From Hyphomicrobiales bacterium (GTDB lineage: Bacteria; Pseudomonadota; Alphaproteobacteria; Rhizobiales; Xanthobacteraceae), in the NCBI GenBank assembly GCA_017305535.1, contig JAFKKN010000009.1, forward strand, positions 124,001 to 188,000: DNA of 64,000 nucleotides, given 5' to 3'. The notes beneath the pieces are model-generated. The model made no database searches and was not told where the DNA came from. It was given only the letters and a program-made list of their open reading frames with translations. Made by a program: the position numbers and the translations under genes. Shown in pieces: positions 1 through 9,086 of this stretch (positions within the stretch are counted from its first letter, which is position 1; each line of letters starts with the position of its first letter).

Positions 1-8
1 TGGTTCAC
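1..8 (-). CDS. possible first codons of a divergent gene cut by the window edge
   Basis: On the minus strand a purine-rich GGGAG lies about 7 nt before a GTG at position 8, followed by AAC and the window edge. This looks like a ribosome binding site and the start of a gene divergent from paaZ. Only two codons are visible, so no product can be given. A TetR-family regulator or another phenylacetate gene would be a natural neighbour, but that is only inference. Confidence 0.3.
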
Positions 9-95
9 GACGTTTCTCCCTTCGACCGCGCGGCCGCCTCCGATGTTGAAACGAGGCTTCGCCGTTCGCAAGGCTATCAGATACAAGCCTATTGA

Positions 96-117
96 ATTAA
101 ACGATCGGTCAGTTAAT
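96..117. promoter_or_regulatory. palindromic operator, TetR-type, upstream of paaZ
   Basis: An imperfect 22-bp palindrome of the form ATTAA..GA.CG.TC..TTAAT (16 of 22 positions symmetric) is centred about 70 bp upstream of the paaZ start, in the gap to the probable divergent gene. Its size and CGATCGGTC core fit the operators of TetR-family regulators of phenylacetate and fatty-acid genes such as PaaR. The binding protein is not in this window. Confidence 0.55.
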
Positions 118-176
118 TATTAGCCCAACCGGCCACGCTGTCAACGGCCGATCGACACCGGAGACGGGAGGAAACG

Positions 177-2213
177 ATGACCATCACCTTGCAAAATCTT
201 GCGCTGGATCGTTGGGTCGAGGCGCCGAGCGGCTTCGTCGATATCCCGAGCGCGGTGGACGGCAAGACCGTGGCGCGCGCGTCCAGCGCCGGGCTCGATT
301 TTGCGGCCATGGTGAGACACGCGCGCGATGTCGGCGGCCCCGCGCTGCGCGGCCTGACGTTTCATCAGCGCGCCGATCGCCTGAAGGCAATTGCCGCCTA
401 TGTCTCCGAGCGCAAGGAGCAGCTCTACAAACTCGCGGGCGATACCGGCGCGAGCCGCCGCGATAATGCCGTCGATATCGAGGGCGGGCTCGGCACGCTC
501 TCCGCTTATGCGTCGCGCGGACGGCGCGAATTGCCCGCGACGCGCTTCATCGTCGAAGGCGAGGTGGAGGGGCTGTCGAAGGGCGGCACCTTCGTCGGCC
601 AGCACATTCTGACGCCGCTGCATGGCGTCGCGGTGCATATCAATGCGTTCAATTTTCCCTGCTGGGGCTTGTTGGAGAAATTCGCGCCGGCGTTTCTTGC
701 CGGCGTTCCGGTGATCGCCAAGCCAGCGACGGCGACCGCTTATGTCACCGAGGCCCTGGTGCGGCTGATGCATGAATCCGGTGCGCTGCCGCCCGGCAGC
801 CTGCAACTGATCTGCGGCCCGACCGGCGACCTGCTCGATCATCTCGGCGGGCAGGATTTGATCGCCTTCACCGGTTCGATCGAGACCTCGGAAAAACTGC
901 GCAACCACCCGAACATCGCAAAACATTCGATCCGTTTTGTCGCGGAGCGTGACTCGCTGAATGCCTCGTTGCTCGGCCCGGACGTCGATCCGTCGCAGCC
1001 GGAGTTCGACCTGTTCGTGCGCGAAGTAGTGCGCGAGATGACGGTGAAGACCGGGCAGAAATGCACGGCGATCCGTCGCGTGCTGGTGCCGCGCGCGCAG
1101 GAGGTCGCAGTGATCGCTGCGTTGAAGACCGCGCTCGGCGCCGTGAAACTCGGCGATCCGCGCACCGAGGACAGAGTGATGGGGCCGCTGGTGAGCCGCG
1201 CGCAGCGCGAGTCCGTGCGCGGGCAGATCGCCAAGTTGAAGACCGAAGCCGAAATCGTGTTCGGCGATCCCGATCGTTGCGAAGCGGGCGGCGTTGACGT
1301 GCAGGCGGGTGCGTTCATTGGCCCGGTGTTGTTGCGCGTGACCGATCCGAAAACCGCACGGCGCGTGCACGACACCGAAGCCTTCGGGCCGGTCGCGACC
1401 GTGATGGCTTATGACAAGCTCGATGAGGCCATCGAACTCATTCAACGCGGCGAGGGCAGTCTCGTCGCATCGCTGTTCACCTACGATGCCAACGTGGCGG
1501 AAGCCGTGCTGCTCGGCATCGCGCCGTTCCATGGTCGCGTGCTGATCGTCGATCGCGATTGCGCCAAGGAATCCACCGGCCACGGTTCGCCGATGCCGTC
1601 GCTGTTGCACGGCGGTCCCGGCCGCGCCGGCGGCGGAGAGGAACTCGGCGGCCTGCGCGCGGTCTATCACTACATGCAGCGCACGGCGGTGCAGGCTTCG
1701 CCCGCTCGCCTGTCGGCCATCACCGGCACATGGATGAAGGGCGCACCGGCACCGCGCGCCGAGGTGCATCCGTTCAAGCGCAACTTCAACGAACTGCGCG
1801 TCGGCGACATGATCGAGACGGCGAGCCGCCCGATCACGCTCGACGACATCGAGCACTTCGCGCATTTCACCGGCGACACGTTCTATGCGCATATGGATGA
1901 AGCGGCGGCGAAGGCCAATCCGTTCTTTCCGGGGCGCGTGGCGCACGGCTATCTGATCCTGTCGTTCGCGGCGGGCCTGTTCGTCGATCCGGCACCGGGG
2001 CCGCTGCTCGCCAACTACGGCCTCGACAATCTGCGTTTCCTCAAACCCGTTTCGCCGGACGACGTCATTCGCGTGCGATTGACGGTGAAGCAGAAGTCGC
2101 CGGCACGACGGCCGGAATACGGCGAGGTGCGCTGGGACGTCGAGGTGGTGAACCAGAACGACGAGCCGGTCGCCCGCTATGACTTGCTGACCATGAGTGC
2201 GCGGCCGACTTGA
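177..2213 (+). CDS. paaZ: bifunctional oxepin-CoA hydrolase / 3-oxo-5,6-dehydrosuberyl-CoA semialdehyde dehydrogenase PaaZ
   Basis: PaaZ opens the oxepin-CoA ring in aerobic phenylacetyl-CoA degradation and oxidises the resulting aldehyde with NADP+. Residues 1-520 are an aldehyde dehydrogenase with general base E257 (VAERD) and nucleophile C296 (GQKCTAI). Residues about 535-678 are an (R)-specific enoyl-CoA hydratase of the MaoC type with D567 and H572 (TGDTFYAH). The spacing matches the E256/C295 and D561/H566 pairs known for E. coli PaaZ, so both activities should be present. 678 aa is normal length. The ATG follows a GGGAGGAAACG ribosome binding site. No other paa gene is visible, so paaABCDE must lie elsewhere or beyond the left edge. 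Confidence 0.93.
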   Translation: MTITLQNLALDRWVEAPSGFVDIPSAVDGKTVARASSAGLDFAAMVRHARDVGGPALRGLTFHQRADRLKAIAAYVSERKEQLYKLAGDTGASRRDNAVDIEGGLGTLSAYASRGRRELPATRFIVEGEVEGLSKGGTFVGQHILTPLHGVAVHINAFNFPCWGLLEKFAPAFLAGVPVIAKPATATAYVTEALVRLMHESGALPPGSLQLICGPTGDLLDHLGGQDLIAFTGSIETSEKLRNHPNIAKHSIRFVAERDSLNASLLGPDVDPSQPEFDLFVREVVREMTVKTGQKCTAIRRVLVPRAQEVAVIAALKTALGAVKLGDPRTEDRVMGPLVSRAQRESVRGQIAKLKTEAEIVFGDPDRCEAGGVDVQAGAFIGPVLLRVTDPKTARRVHDTEAFGPVATVMAYDKLDEAIELIQRGEGSLVASLFTYDANVAEAVLLGIAPFHGRVLIVDRDCAKESTGHGSPMPSLLHGGPGRAGGGEELGGLRAVYHYMQRTAVQASPARLSAITGTWMKGAPAPRAEVHPFKRNFNELRVGDMIETASRPITLDDIEHFAHFTGDTFYAHMDEAAAKANPFFPGRVAHGYLILSFAAGLFVDPAPGPLLANYGLDNLRFLKPVSPDDVIRVRLTVKQKSPARRPEYGEVRWDVEVVNQNDEPVARYDLLTMSARPT

Positions 2214-2657
2214 TCTGACGACGGCGCGCTGCGAGCGCAGCAAAGCGACCCATTTCTTTGCTACAGCGTTTTAATGTTTTGACAGAGACGCCACGGGGGG
2301 CATGGCCGGGACAAGCCCGGCCATGATGACCTGGCAACTCTGTCAAACAGAAGGCCCAAGATTGCTTCGGAGCTCGCGCTCCTTGCAATGGCGGGGAAGT
2401 ATGCGAGCAAGCCCAAGTCCGCCCGTGGAGTCGCCAAATAGCAGGATTTTCTGCTTTCAGGTGGGGCAGGAAGTTGCCCGGATTGGTGACGGAGGAGAGA
2501 GTTTTTCTCTCCCGCGGCCGGCCGGCGGTGGCTTCCTTCTTATATTTTCCGGGCCGTGGACGGCTATCGGGCGCGCGATATATAGCAAGGCAGGATTTTT
2601 CACTGCGGCCCATCGCGGCGGGGTATTTTGTTCTCCGCTGGCCTGAGGAAACAGCCC
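2214..2657. other. 444-bp intergenic region between paaZ and the YeeE/YedE gene
   Basis: I see no credible coding sequence here; the short open frames lack ribosome binding sites and recognisable domains. It holds the palindromic repeat at 2275-2349, a GC-rich stretch with no clear structure, and, at the end, a GAGGAAA ribosome binding site (2645-2651) for the next gene. Confidence 0.6.
2275..2349. repeat. dispersed palindromic repeat, family A, copy 1
   Basis: A nested inverted repeat. Outer arms TGTTTTGACAGAG and CTCTGTCAAACA enclose a perfect 10-5-10 inner palindrome CATGGCCGGG/CCCGGCCATG (2301-2325). The inner palindrome recurs in seven other gaps of this window. It lies 60 bp after paaZ and could act as a terminator or 3' stabiliser. 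Confidence 0.75.
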
Positions 2658-3716
2658 GTGTCATTCGGTCCCAACATTGTCGTTTATTCCGGTCTCCTGA
2701 TTGGCCTCGTTTTCGGCGCGGTCGGCTTGCTCAGCGGCTTCTGCCTTTTGAGCAGCCTGCGTGGCTGGTGGGGCGAGGGTGATGGCCGGCTGGTGCGCAC
2801 CTACGCGCTGGCGATCAGCGTCGCGGTGCTGGCCTCGCAGCTTCTGGTGCTCGGCCATTATGTCGATCTCGACAAGTCGATCTATCTGCAAGCGAGCTTC
2901 TCGGCGCCGCTGATGTTCGTCGGCGGCCTGCTGTTCGGCTATGGCATGGTGCTGTCGAACGGCTGCGCCTCGAGGGCGCTGGTGCTGCTCGGGCGCGGCA
3001 ACCTGCGTTCCTTCGTCGTCATCGTGACGCTCGGCATCGCCGCGCAGATGACACTCAAGGGCCTGATCGCGCCGGCGCGGCTGGCCGTGTTGCAGGCGAC
3101 GCAAAGCGCGCCGGATGTCGTCTCGCTGCCGGCGTTGCTGGCGACGCTCGGTTTAGATGCGACGGCCGCACGCGTGCTGGCGCTGCTGGTGGTGAGCGGC
3201 GGCCTCGCGCTGTTCGCGTTCTCGCACCCCGCGTTCCGTAAATCAGGCGGCCAGATCGCCGCCGGCATGGTGATCGGCCTGCTGGTTGCGGGCGGCTGGT
3301 TCGCGACTGGTTTCCTCGGCGCCGACGACTTCAACCCCGCGCCGCTGACGTCGATCACTTACGTCGCGCCGATCGCTGAATCGGTGCAGTACGTCATGCT
3401 CTCGACCGGCTTGACGCTCAACTTCGGCATCGCGTTGGTCGGTGGCGTGCTTGCGGGCAGCTTCATCACTGCGCTCCTGACCAATCGCTTCAAGTGGGAA
3501 GGTTATACCTCGCCGACCCACATGATCCGCTCGATCAGCGGCGCGATCCTGATGGGCGCCGGCGGCGCGATGGCACTTGGCTGCACCGTCGGGCAGGGCC
3601 TGACTGGCGTGTCGACGCTGGCGCTGGCCTCGTTCGTCGCCGTGACCGGCATCGTCGTCGGCACCGCGTTCGGTCTGCGCGGCCCGTTGCAGGTTCGCGC
3701 GCTCGCCAAGGCATAA
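2658..3716 (+). CDS. YeeE/YedE family (TsuA-like) membrane sulfur-compound transporter
   Basis: A 352-residue polytopic membrane protein with two repeated YeeE/YedE (DUF395) halves. E. coli TsuA/YeeE imports thiosulfate through three conserved cysteines along the path. Here C29 (SGFC), C103 (SNGCASRAL) and C309 (LGCTVGQG) sit at corresponding places, near C22, C91 and C293 of the Spirochaeta protein as I recall it. The GTG at 2658 is preferred over an upstream TTG at 2628 because GAGGAAA lies 6 nt before it. No TusA/YeeD partner is adjacent, so thiosulfate as substrate is inferred from the family. Confidence 0.85.
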   Translation: MSFGPNIVVYSGLLIGLVFGAVGLLSGFCLLSSLRGWWGEGDGRLVRTYALAISVAVLASQLLVLGHYVDLDKSIYLQASFSAPLMFVGGLLFGYGMVLSNGCASRALVLLGRGNLRSFVVIVTLGIAAQMTLKGLIAPARLAVLQATQSAPDVVSLPALLATLGLDATAARVLALLVVSGGLALFAFSHPAFRKSGGQIAAGMVIGLLVAGGWFATGFLGADDFNPAPLTSITYVAPIAESVQYVMLSTGLTLNFGIALVGGVLAGSFITALLTNRFKWEGYTSPTHMIRSISGAILMGAGGAMALGCTVGQGLTGVSTLALASFVAVTGIVVGTAFGLRGPLQVRALAKA

Positions 3717-3742
3717 AGCGTCATTTGATGCGAGCGAGATGA

Positions 3743-3766
3743 GCGACCTCAGCTCTTTGAGGTCGC
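3743..3766. terminator. bidirectional hairpin between convergent genes
   Basis: A perfect 9-bp stem GCGACCTCA/TGAGGTCGC with a 6-nt loop sits between the YeeE/YedE gene and the desaturase gene and includes the desaturase stop codon. Placement between convergent ends suggests a shared terminator. A clear U-tract is lacking. Confidence 0.5.
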
Positions 3767-4696
3767 GAGCCGTAGCACGTTGAGATAGCCGTCGCTCACC
3801 GTCACCCGGCCGATTAGTCCTTTTTCCTGTAGCAATCGATGCGCCAGCGGCAGCCGGTAGCATGGCAGATACATGAACAGGTGGTGTTCGGCGTGATAGT
3901 TCACCCAATAAGGTGCGACCAGCGCACGTTCGATGATATTGGCGCGGGTGGTGCGGGCGTGGCTGAATGGATCGGGCCCGGTGCTGGTGCAGGCGTGTTC
4001 GGCGATGTTGCGGATGCGCGTCACCAGCGGCAGCCAGGTCGCCATCGCGAATAGCCAGACGCCGAAGAACCACACGCCCGCGCCGCATAGCCAGAACACA
4101 ACAAACAAAATCACGTTGGCGATCAGAAAGCGCAGCATCTTGTCCGCGCCGCTGGAGAGAAAGCTCTCGTGTGAAACGGTGTCGCCGGACGCGCCGCGCC
4201 TGAACAGCGACAGAAACAACGGCAGCCGCTGTTTTACGAAGGTCTGGCCGGTGAGGTCTCGGATTGCTTTGCGCGTAAAGCTCTCCTTGGTGATCGGAAA
4301 CGGCGCGGACAACGACAGGTCCGGGTCTTCCGGTTGTTGCGTGAATCGGTGATGCTGCAAATGGTAAGAGCGGTAGCTGGCAAGGTCGGAGCCGACCGGC
4401 ACCGCGCACAGCCATTGCCCGATCCATTCGTTGATCGCCTTGTTGGAATGCAGGCCGCCATGCGCGGCCTCGTGCATCAGGATGGCGAGGCCGAGCTGCC
4501 GCGTGCCGACGATCATCACCGCGATCAGCCACGTCAGCGGATTGGGCCAGATCGTCACCAGCGCGATCGATGCGGCGATCGTTCCCCAGGCGTGCGCTAC
4601 CAGCCAGCACCCACGCCATGAACTGCGGCTGGTCAGTTGCCGCCACTCGTCGGGTGTGAACAGCGTTTTCGGATCGATGCGGGAGACGGGGGCCAT
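3749..4696 (-). CDS. membrane fatty acid desaturase family protein
   Basis: A 315-residue integral membrane protein of the fatty acid desaturase/hydroxylase superfamily, which uses a di-iron centre to desaturate or hydroxylate acyl chains or similar lipids. The histidine boxes are visible: HEAAH at 75-79, HLQHH at 112-116 and HAEHH at 268-272. Hydrophobic stretches lie around 35-75 and 185-225. The exact substrate (acyl lipid, carotenoid or sphingoid base) cannot be told from the sequence. It lies just downstream of the hydrolase-OsmC gene on the same strand (gap 4 bp), so the two are probably co-transcribed. Confidence 0.85.
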   Translation of the reverse strand: MAPVSRIDPKTLFTPDEWRQLTSRSSWRGCWLVAHAWGTIAASIALVTIWPNPLTWLIAVMIVGTRQLGLAILMHEAAHGGLHSNKAINEWIGQWLCAVPVGSDLASYRSYHLQHHRFTQQPEDPDLSLSAPFPITKESFTRKAIRDLTGQTFVKQRLPLFLSLFRRGASGDTVSHESFLSSGADKMLRFLIANVILFVVFWLCGAGVWFFGVWLFAMATWLPLVTRIRNIAEHACTSTGPDPFSHARTTRANIIERALVAPYWVNYHAEHHLFMYLPCYRLPLAHRLLQEKGLIGRVTVSDGYLNVLRLATSKS

Positions 4697-4700
4697 GACC

Positions 4701-5927
4701 TTACTTTCCTGAATCAGCGGCGTGCGTTGTGATGTGAATTTCCGACGTCAGCGTGCGATGCACCGGGCATTTGTCAGCAATTTCCATCAGCCTTTGGCGT
4801 TGTTCGGCATCGAGATCGCCTTCGATGGCGATGACGCGCTCGATGTGGTCGAGCATGCCGACCTTGGTTTCGCAATCCTCACAGTCCTGCGCATGAATCT
4901 TGCGATGGGAAAGAGTAACGGTGACGCGATCGAGCGGCAGCGCCTTGCGATCGGCATACATCCGCATCGTCATCGAAGTGCAGGCGCCGAGCCCGCTCAG
5001 CAAAAATTCGTAAGGGTTGGGGCCAGTGTCCTCGCCGCCGACGGAGGCAGGCTCGTCCGCCAACATGCGATGCGGCCCAACGGTGACTTGCTGCTGCAAT
5101 TTGCCGTCGCGCGTTTCCTGCACCACGACACGGCGCGGCTGATCGTCGGATGGCCGTTCCGCCACAGCAGGATCCAGATAGCGTTCGACCCAGGCGGCGA
5201 CGACGTGGGCGACGTATTCGGCATCGCGCTTCTGATTGAGCAAATGGTCCGCGCCGGTCAGCGAGACAAAACTCTTGGGGTGCTTGGCGGCGACGAAGAT
5301 ATGCGTCGCGTTGTCGATGCCGACCGTGTTGTCGGTCGGCGAATGCAGGATCAGCAATGCCTTGCGCAACTTGCTGATGCGCGCCGTCAGATTCTGTTCG
5401 GCGACGTCGTCGAGAAATTCGCGCTTGATGCGGAACGGACGCCCGGCGAGCTGTACCTCGACGTTACCGTCGCGGCGGATGTCGTCGATGCGATCCTTGA
5501 ACATGTTCGTCACATGAAGCGGATCGGACGGTGCGGCGATGGTGACGATGGCCTTGGCTTCCGGAACGTGTTCGGCGGCGGCCAGCACAGCCGCGCCGCC
5601 GAGCGAATGACCGATCAGGATTGCCGGCGCCATTCTCGTTTCGCGCAGATGGTCGGCGGCGCGCACCAGATCGGCGACGTTGGACGAGAACGTGGTGTTG
5701 GCGAATTCGCCCTCGCTGGCGCCGATGCCGGTGAAGTCGAAGCGCAGCACCGCGATGCCATGAGCCGCGAGCGCCGAGGCGATGCGCTTCGCCGCCAGCA
5801 CGTTCATGCCGCAGGTGAAACAATGCGCGAACAGCGCATAGGCGACCGGCGGCGTATCGGGGAGATCGAGGGTCGCGGCAAGCTGCTGCCCGTCCGCGCC
5901 GGAAAACTGAAACCGCTCGGTGCGCAA
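4701..5927 (-). CDS. bifunctional alpha/beta hydrolase / OsmC family protein
   Basis: Residues 1-250 are an alpha/beta hydrolase with nucleophile S108 in GHSLGG. Residues about 265-408 are an OsmC/Ohr-type domain with both peroxidatic cysteines (GLGACTSM and DKCPVHRTL). OsmC proteins reduce organic hydroperoxides; the hydrolase may supply a substrate or remove an ester. This fusion is known as a recurring architecture in proteobacteria. The TTG start at 5927 is preferred because GGAGAG lies about 7 nt upstream and the protein then begins exactly with the hydrolase fold. It probably forms an operon with the desaturase, which would fit a role in lipid peroxide handling (inference). Confidence 0.88.
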   Translation of the reverse strand: MRTERFQFSGADGQQLAATLDLPDTPPVAYALFAHCFTCGMNVLAAKRIASALAAHGIAVLRFDFTGIGASEGEFANTTFSSNVADLVRAADHLRETRMAPAILIGHSLGGAAVLAAAEHVPEAKAIVTIAAPSDPLHVTNMFKDRIDDIRRDGNVEVQLAGRPFRIKREFLDDVAEQNLTARISKLRKALLILHSPTDNTVGIDNATHIFVAAKHPKSFVSLTGADHLLNQKRDAEYVAHVVAAWVERYLDPAVAERPSDDQPRRVVVQETRDGKLQQQVTVGPHRMLADEPASVGGEDTGPNPYEFLLSGLGACTSMTMRMYADRKALPLDRVTVTLSHRKIHAQDCEDCETKVGMLDHIERVIAIEGDLDAEQRQRLMEIADKCPVHRTLTSEIHITTHAADSGK

Positions 5928-6025
5928 AGTCTCTCTCCGAAAATCGTCGTTGCCGCGATTTTACCAGATATCCGCGGGCGCGACGAGGGCCGGAGAGGGC
6001 GGCTTGCCTGCGTCTTGCGCGGGCA

Positions 6026-7351
6026 TCACTCGTGGCGATGCATGGCGGATTCGTGCTTGGTATCGCGCATCGTTGAATAGATGATCAGCGAAATGCAGAT
6101 GATCCCGGATAGGTAGTAGTAGAACCAGGTCTCGTGCCCGAGCGTCTTGAACCACAACGCGACGGCGGGCGCGGTACCGCCGAACAATGATACCGTCACC
6201 GCGTAAGGCAGGCCGACGCCGAGTGCTCGGATATTCGTGGGGAACAGTTCAGCCTTCACCACGGCGTTGATCGAGGTGTATCCGGCGACGAACAGCCAGG
6301 CGGCGCAAATCAGCAGGAATGCGACGAACGGCGATTTTGTCGAGTGGAGTGTCATCAGGATCGGCACCGTCGCGAGCGTGCCACCGACACCGAAGAAGAT
6401 CAGCAACGGCTTGCGACCGATCCGGTCGGAGAGCGCGCCATAGATCGGCTGTAGCAGCGTCGCGAACAGCAATGAGCCGAAGATCACATATGTGGTCTGG
6501 TCGGCGGTGAGGCCGACGGACAGTTTCACGAAGGTCTGCATGTAGGTGGTGAAAGTGTAGAATGCGGCGGTGCCGCCCGCCGTCAGGCCGACCACCAGCA
6601 GTACTTCTTTCGGGTATTTGAACAGCGCGCGGAGCGAGCCGGCGGGCTTGGCGGCCTTCTTTGCTGACTCGAAAGCCTCGGTCTCGTGCATGTCCCGCCG
6701 CATCACAGCGGCGAAGATCGCCAGCATCGCGCCGATCACGAAGGGAATACGCCAGCCCCAGGCATAAAGCTCCTCCTGGGTGAGAAAAACTTTCTGCAAC
6801 AGCAGCAGCACGATGATGGCGGTAAGCTGGCCGCCGATCAGCGTCACGTACTGGAAGCTGGAATAGAATCCGCGATGGTTGGGGTCGGCAATTTCGCTGA
6901 GATAGGTGGCGCTGGCGCCATATTCGCCGCCGAGGCTTAGGCCCTCGATGATACGCGCGATGGCAAGCATGATCGGCGCGAAGATGCCGATGGTGGCATA
7001 GGTTGGCGTCGCCGCGATCACCAGCGAGCCGAAGCACATGCAGACCACGGACAATGTCAGCGACAGCCGCCGGCCGTAGCGATCCGCGAGGAAGCCGAAC
7101 AGCCAGCCGCCGAGCGGCCGCATCAGGAAGGTTGCGGCGAACAGCACCGCGGCGTTGAGCTGCTGGACGACGGGATCGCTGTGCGGAAAGAACGCCGGCG
7201 CAAAATACAGCGCGAAGGCGGTGTAGGCGTAAAAGTCGTACCACTCGACCAGATTGCCGATCGAGCCGATGAAAATCGATTTCAGCCGCTGCTCGACGTC
7301 GATGAGATCGAAGGACGGGGCCGATGTGGGATTTGCGCTTTGCTCTGTCAC
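6026..7351 (-). CDS. MFS transporter, metabolite:H+ symporter (MHS) family
   Basis: A 441-residue, 12-helix major facilitator protein of the KgtP/ProP/ShiA group, which imports organic acids or zwitterions with protons. The N-terminal signature GNLVEWYDFYAY and the loop motif GFLADRYGRR are typical, as is EGLSLGGEYG in helix 4. The substrate is not determined; dicarboxylates, aromatic acids and osmolytes are all possible. It lies 30 bp downstream of the P450 gene on the same strand, so it may import the P450 substrate (inference). Confidence 0.88.
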   Translation of the reverse strand: MTEQSANPTSAPSFDLIDVEQRLKSIFIGSIGNLVEWYDFYAYTAFALYFAPAFFPHSDPVVQQLNAAVLFAATFLMRPLGGWLFGFLADRYGRRLSLTLSVVCMCFGSLVIAATPTYATIGIFAPIMLAIARIIEGLSLGGEYGASATYLSEIADPNHRGFYSSFQYVTLIGGQLTAIIVLLLLQKVFLTQEELYAWGWRIPFVIGAMLAIFAAVMRRDMHETEAFESAKKAAKPAGSLRALFKYPKEVLLVVGLTAGGTAAFYTFTTYMQTFVKLSVGLTADQTTYVIFGSLLFATLLQPIYGALSDRIGRKPLLIFFGVGGTLATVPILMTLHSTKSPFVAFLLICAAWLFVAGYTSINAVVKAELFPTNIRALGVGLPYAVTVSLFGGTAPAVALWFKTLGHETWFYYYLSGIICISLIIYSTMRDTKHESAMHRHE

Positions 7352-7381
7352 ATCGGGCCCCCGTTTTCGGCAACGGTTGAT

Positions 7382-8581
7382 TTAACGCGCTGCTCCTAGC
7401 AACAACGGCAACTGCCGTGGCCCGCGAACGGTTCCCTCGGACCAGGTCACCTTGCCGGCGGGATCGAGCCGGAAGTCGGGAATGCGTTTCAGCCATTCCT
7501 CAAGCGCCACCGTCATTTCCATCCGCGCCAGATTGGAGCCGACGCAGCGGTGAATGCCGAGGCCAAACGCGGCGTGGCGGTTCTCCTTGCGGTCAATCAG
7601 CACCTTGTCGGCGTCGTGGAACATCGCCGGATCGCGGTTGGCGGCCGGGAAGGACAGCAACACCATATTTTCCGACTTGATCGGGCAGCCGGTGATGGTG
7701 GTTTCCTTGATCACCTCGCGCGCCATGGTCACCGGCGAATAGGCGCGCAAAAATTCCTCGATGGCGGTCGGCATCAGCTCCGGCTCGGCGATCAGCCGTT
7801 CGCGATCCGCCGGGGTCTTGGCGAGGTGCCACAGCGAGGCGCCGATCGCGCTCCAGGTGGTGTCGATGCCGGCGACCAGCAGCAGCCGCAGCGATCCCAG
7901 CACATGCATATCCGACAGCGGCTGGCCGTCGGGGCCGCGGGCATTCATCAGTGTTGAGATCAGGTCGTCGGTGGGCTTCGATTTGCGCGCCTGAATGTGG
8001 CCCATGAAATAGTGCGACATCTCCTGGATGGCGCGCATCAACGTGTCTTCGTCGGTGATGCCGAGTTCAAGGATTTCGTGGATCCATTTGATGAACAGGT
8101 CGCCGTCCTGCTCCGGAATCCCCAGCATGTGGGCGATGGCGCGCACCGGAATGTGCTTGGTGTAGCGCGCGGCCGCATCGACACCCGGCTCGTTGATGAA
8201 CTGGTCGATCAGTTCGTTGCAGATTGCGCGCACCCTAGGCTCGAGCTTCTTCATCGCGTCGGGCGTGAATGGCGGCAGCAGCAGTTGCTTGGCCGGCTTG
8301 TGCTCCGGCGGATCGGAGGTGATCGGCGGAGCCGATTGCGTGATCGGCGGCCGCGAGTTGCGGACGATGATGCGGCGTGAGGAAAAGTGCTCGGTGTCGT
8401 AGGCGATTGCCTTCACCGCCTCGTAGGTGGTCGGCATATAGACGCCGAGAAAGCGGTCGGTGTGAACCACGGGACTTGCGGCGCGCAGCACGTCCCAGAT
8501 CGGATAGGGGTTTTCGGTCCAGCGCGGGTCGGTGTGATCGAAGTCGGAGATCCAGTCGGTAACGGGAACGGGTTTGTTCAT
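7382..8581 (-). CDS. cytochrome P450
   Basis: A soluble bacterial class I P450 of about 400 residues that hydroxylates or demethylates a small substrate. Visible motifs (numbered from an ATG three codons upstream, at 8590) are I-helix AGIDTT at 240-245, ExxR at 279-282, and heme loop FGLGIHRCVG at 342-351 with C349. The ATG at 8581 is preferred because AGGA lies 8 nt before it; the ATG at 8590 has almost no spacer. A ferredoxin gene lies 83 bp upstream on the same strand and is the likely electron donor. No ferredoxin reductase is nearby. CYP family and substrate cannot be set from the sequence alone. Confidence 0.92.
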   Translation of the reverse strand: MNKPVPVTDWISDFDHTDPRWTENPYPIWDVLRAASPVVHTDRFLGVYMPTTYEAVKAIAYDTEHFSSRRIIVRNSRPPITQSAPPITSDPPEHKPAKQLLLPPFTPDAMKKLEPRVRAICNELIDQFINEPGVDAAARYTKHIPVRAIAHMLGIPEQDGDLFIKWIHEILELGITDEDTLMRAIQEMSHYFMGHIQARKSKPTDDLISTLMNARGPDGQPLSDMHVLGSLRLLLVAGIDTTWSAIGASLWHLAKTPADRERLIAEPELMPTAIEEFLRAYSPVTMAREVIKETTITGCPIKSENMVLLSFPAANRDPAMFHDADKVLIDRKENRHAAFGLGIHRCVGSNLARMEMTVALEEWLKRIPDFRLDPAGKVTWSEGTVRGPRQLPLLLGAAR

Positions 8582-8664
8582 GGACGTCATCCTGGCTCAA
8601 ATCGATTATCGTCGGGGAGCGAACTTATGGCGTCGTGCCGATGCTACGGTTCAATCGGCGGGGC

Positions 8665-8874
8665 TCAATCCTCGGTGATGTCGATGGCCAACTCGGGACA
8701 ATTGGATTTGGCGAGCCACGCCTTGTCTTCAAGGCCGTCGGGGACAGTGCCGTCGCCGATTTCATGGGCATTGCCGTATTCGTCGAGTTCGAACAGTTCC
8801 GGTGCCAGCGATTTGCAGCGGCTATGGCCCTGGCATTTGTCCGGATCGACATGAATTTTGAGTTTGCCGGCCAT
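8665..8874 (-). CDS. P450-associated ferredoxin, CxxHxxC...CP type ([3Fe-4S] or atypical [4Fe-4S])
   Basis: A 69-residue acidic ferredoxin. The cluster ligands are C14, C20 and C59 (followed by P60), with H17 where a second cysteine normally lies. This CxxHxxC...CP pattern is known from ferredoxins paired with actinobacterial and Rhodopseudomonas P450s. It precedes the P450 gene on the same strand and probably passes electrons to it. A reductase must come from elsewhere in the genome. Confidence 0.9.
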   Translation of the reverse strand: MAGKLKIHVDPDKCQGHSRCKSLAPELFELDEYGNAHEIGDGTVPDGLEDKAWLAKSNCPELAIDITED

Positions 8875-8983
8875 GCAACACGTGCTCCCTGTATTCGCCG
8901 CATCTTTGGCGGCGATTTTGAATCGTTATAAACGAGTCTAGCCCGGCGATTTTGAGGACGCCAGCGACATTCGAAAACGCCGC

Positions 8984-9000
8984 CTGCTGCAATGCAGCAG
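8984..9000. promoter_or_regulatory. perfect 8-1-8 palindrome upstream of the ferredoxin gene
   Basis: CTGCTGCA and TGCAGCAG flank a single base. The site lies 110 bp upstream of the ferredoxin start and 87 bp beyond the diguanylate cyclase stop. It could be an operator for the ferredoxin-P450 operon or a weak hairpin after the cyclase. No regulator gene is adjacent. Confidence 0.3.
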
Positions 9001-9086
9001 ACGTAGTCGGGGCAGTATTCGGGAATCCAGCGGACTCCATACGCGGGATAGGTCGGTACCGGCTTGCTGCGGCAATCTGGGCTACC

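Noticed and set aside
141-2243. 700-residue open frame on the minus strand opposite paaZ
   Set aside because: It mirrors paaZ codon usage, has no recognisable domain, is rich in Arg/His/Ala as GC-rich shadow frames are, and lacks a ribosome binding site.
2275-2349. Insertion sequence ends
   Set aside because: The inverted repeats enclose no transposase and no target duplication is visible; they match the dispersed repeat family.
3243-4646. 467-residue minus-strand frame across the YeeE/YedE and desaturase genes
   Set aside because: It runs opposite one well supported gene and out of frame with another; composition is typical of a shadow frame.
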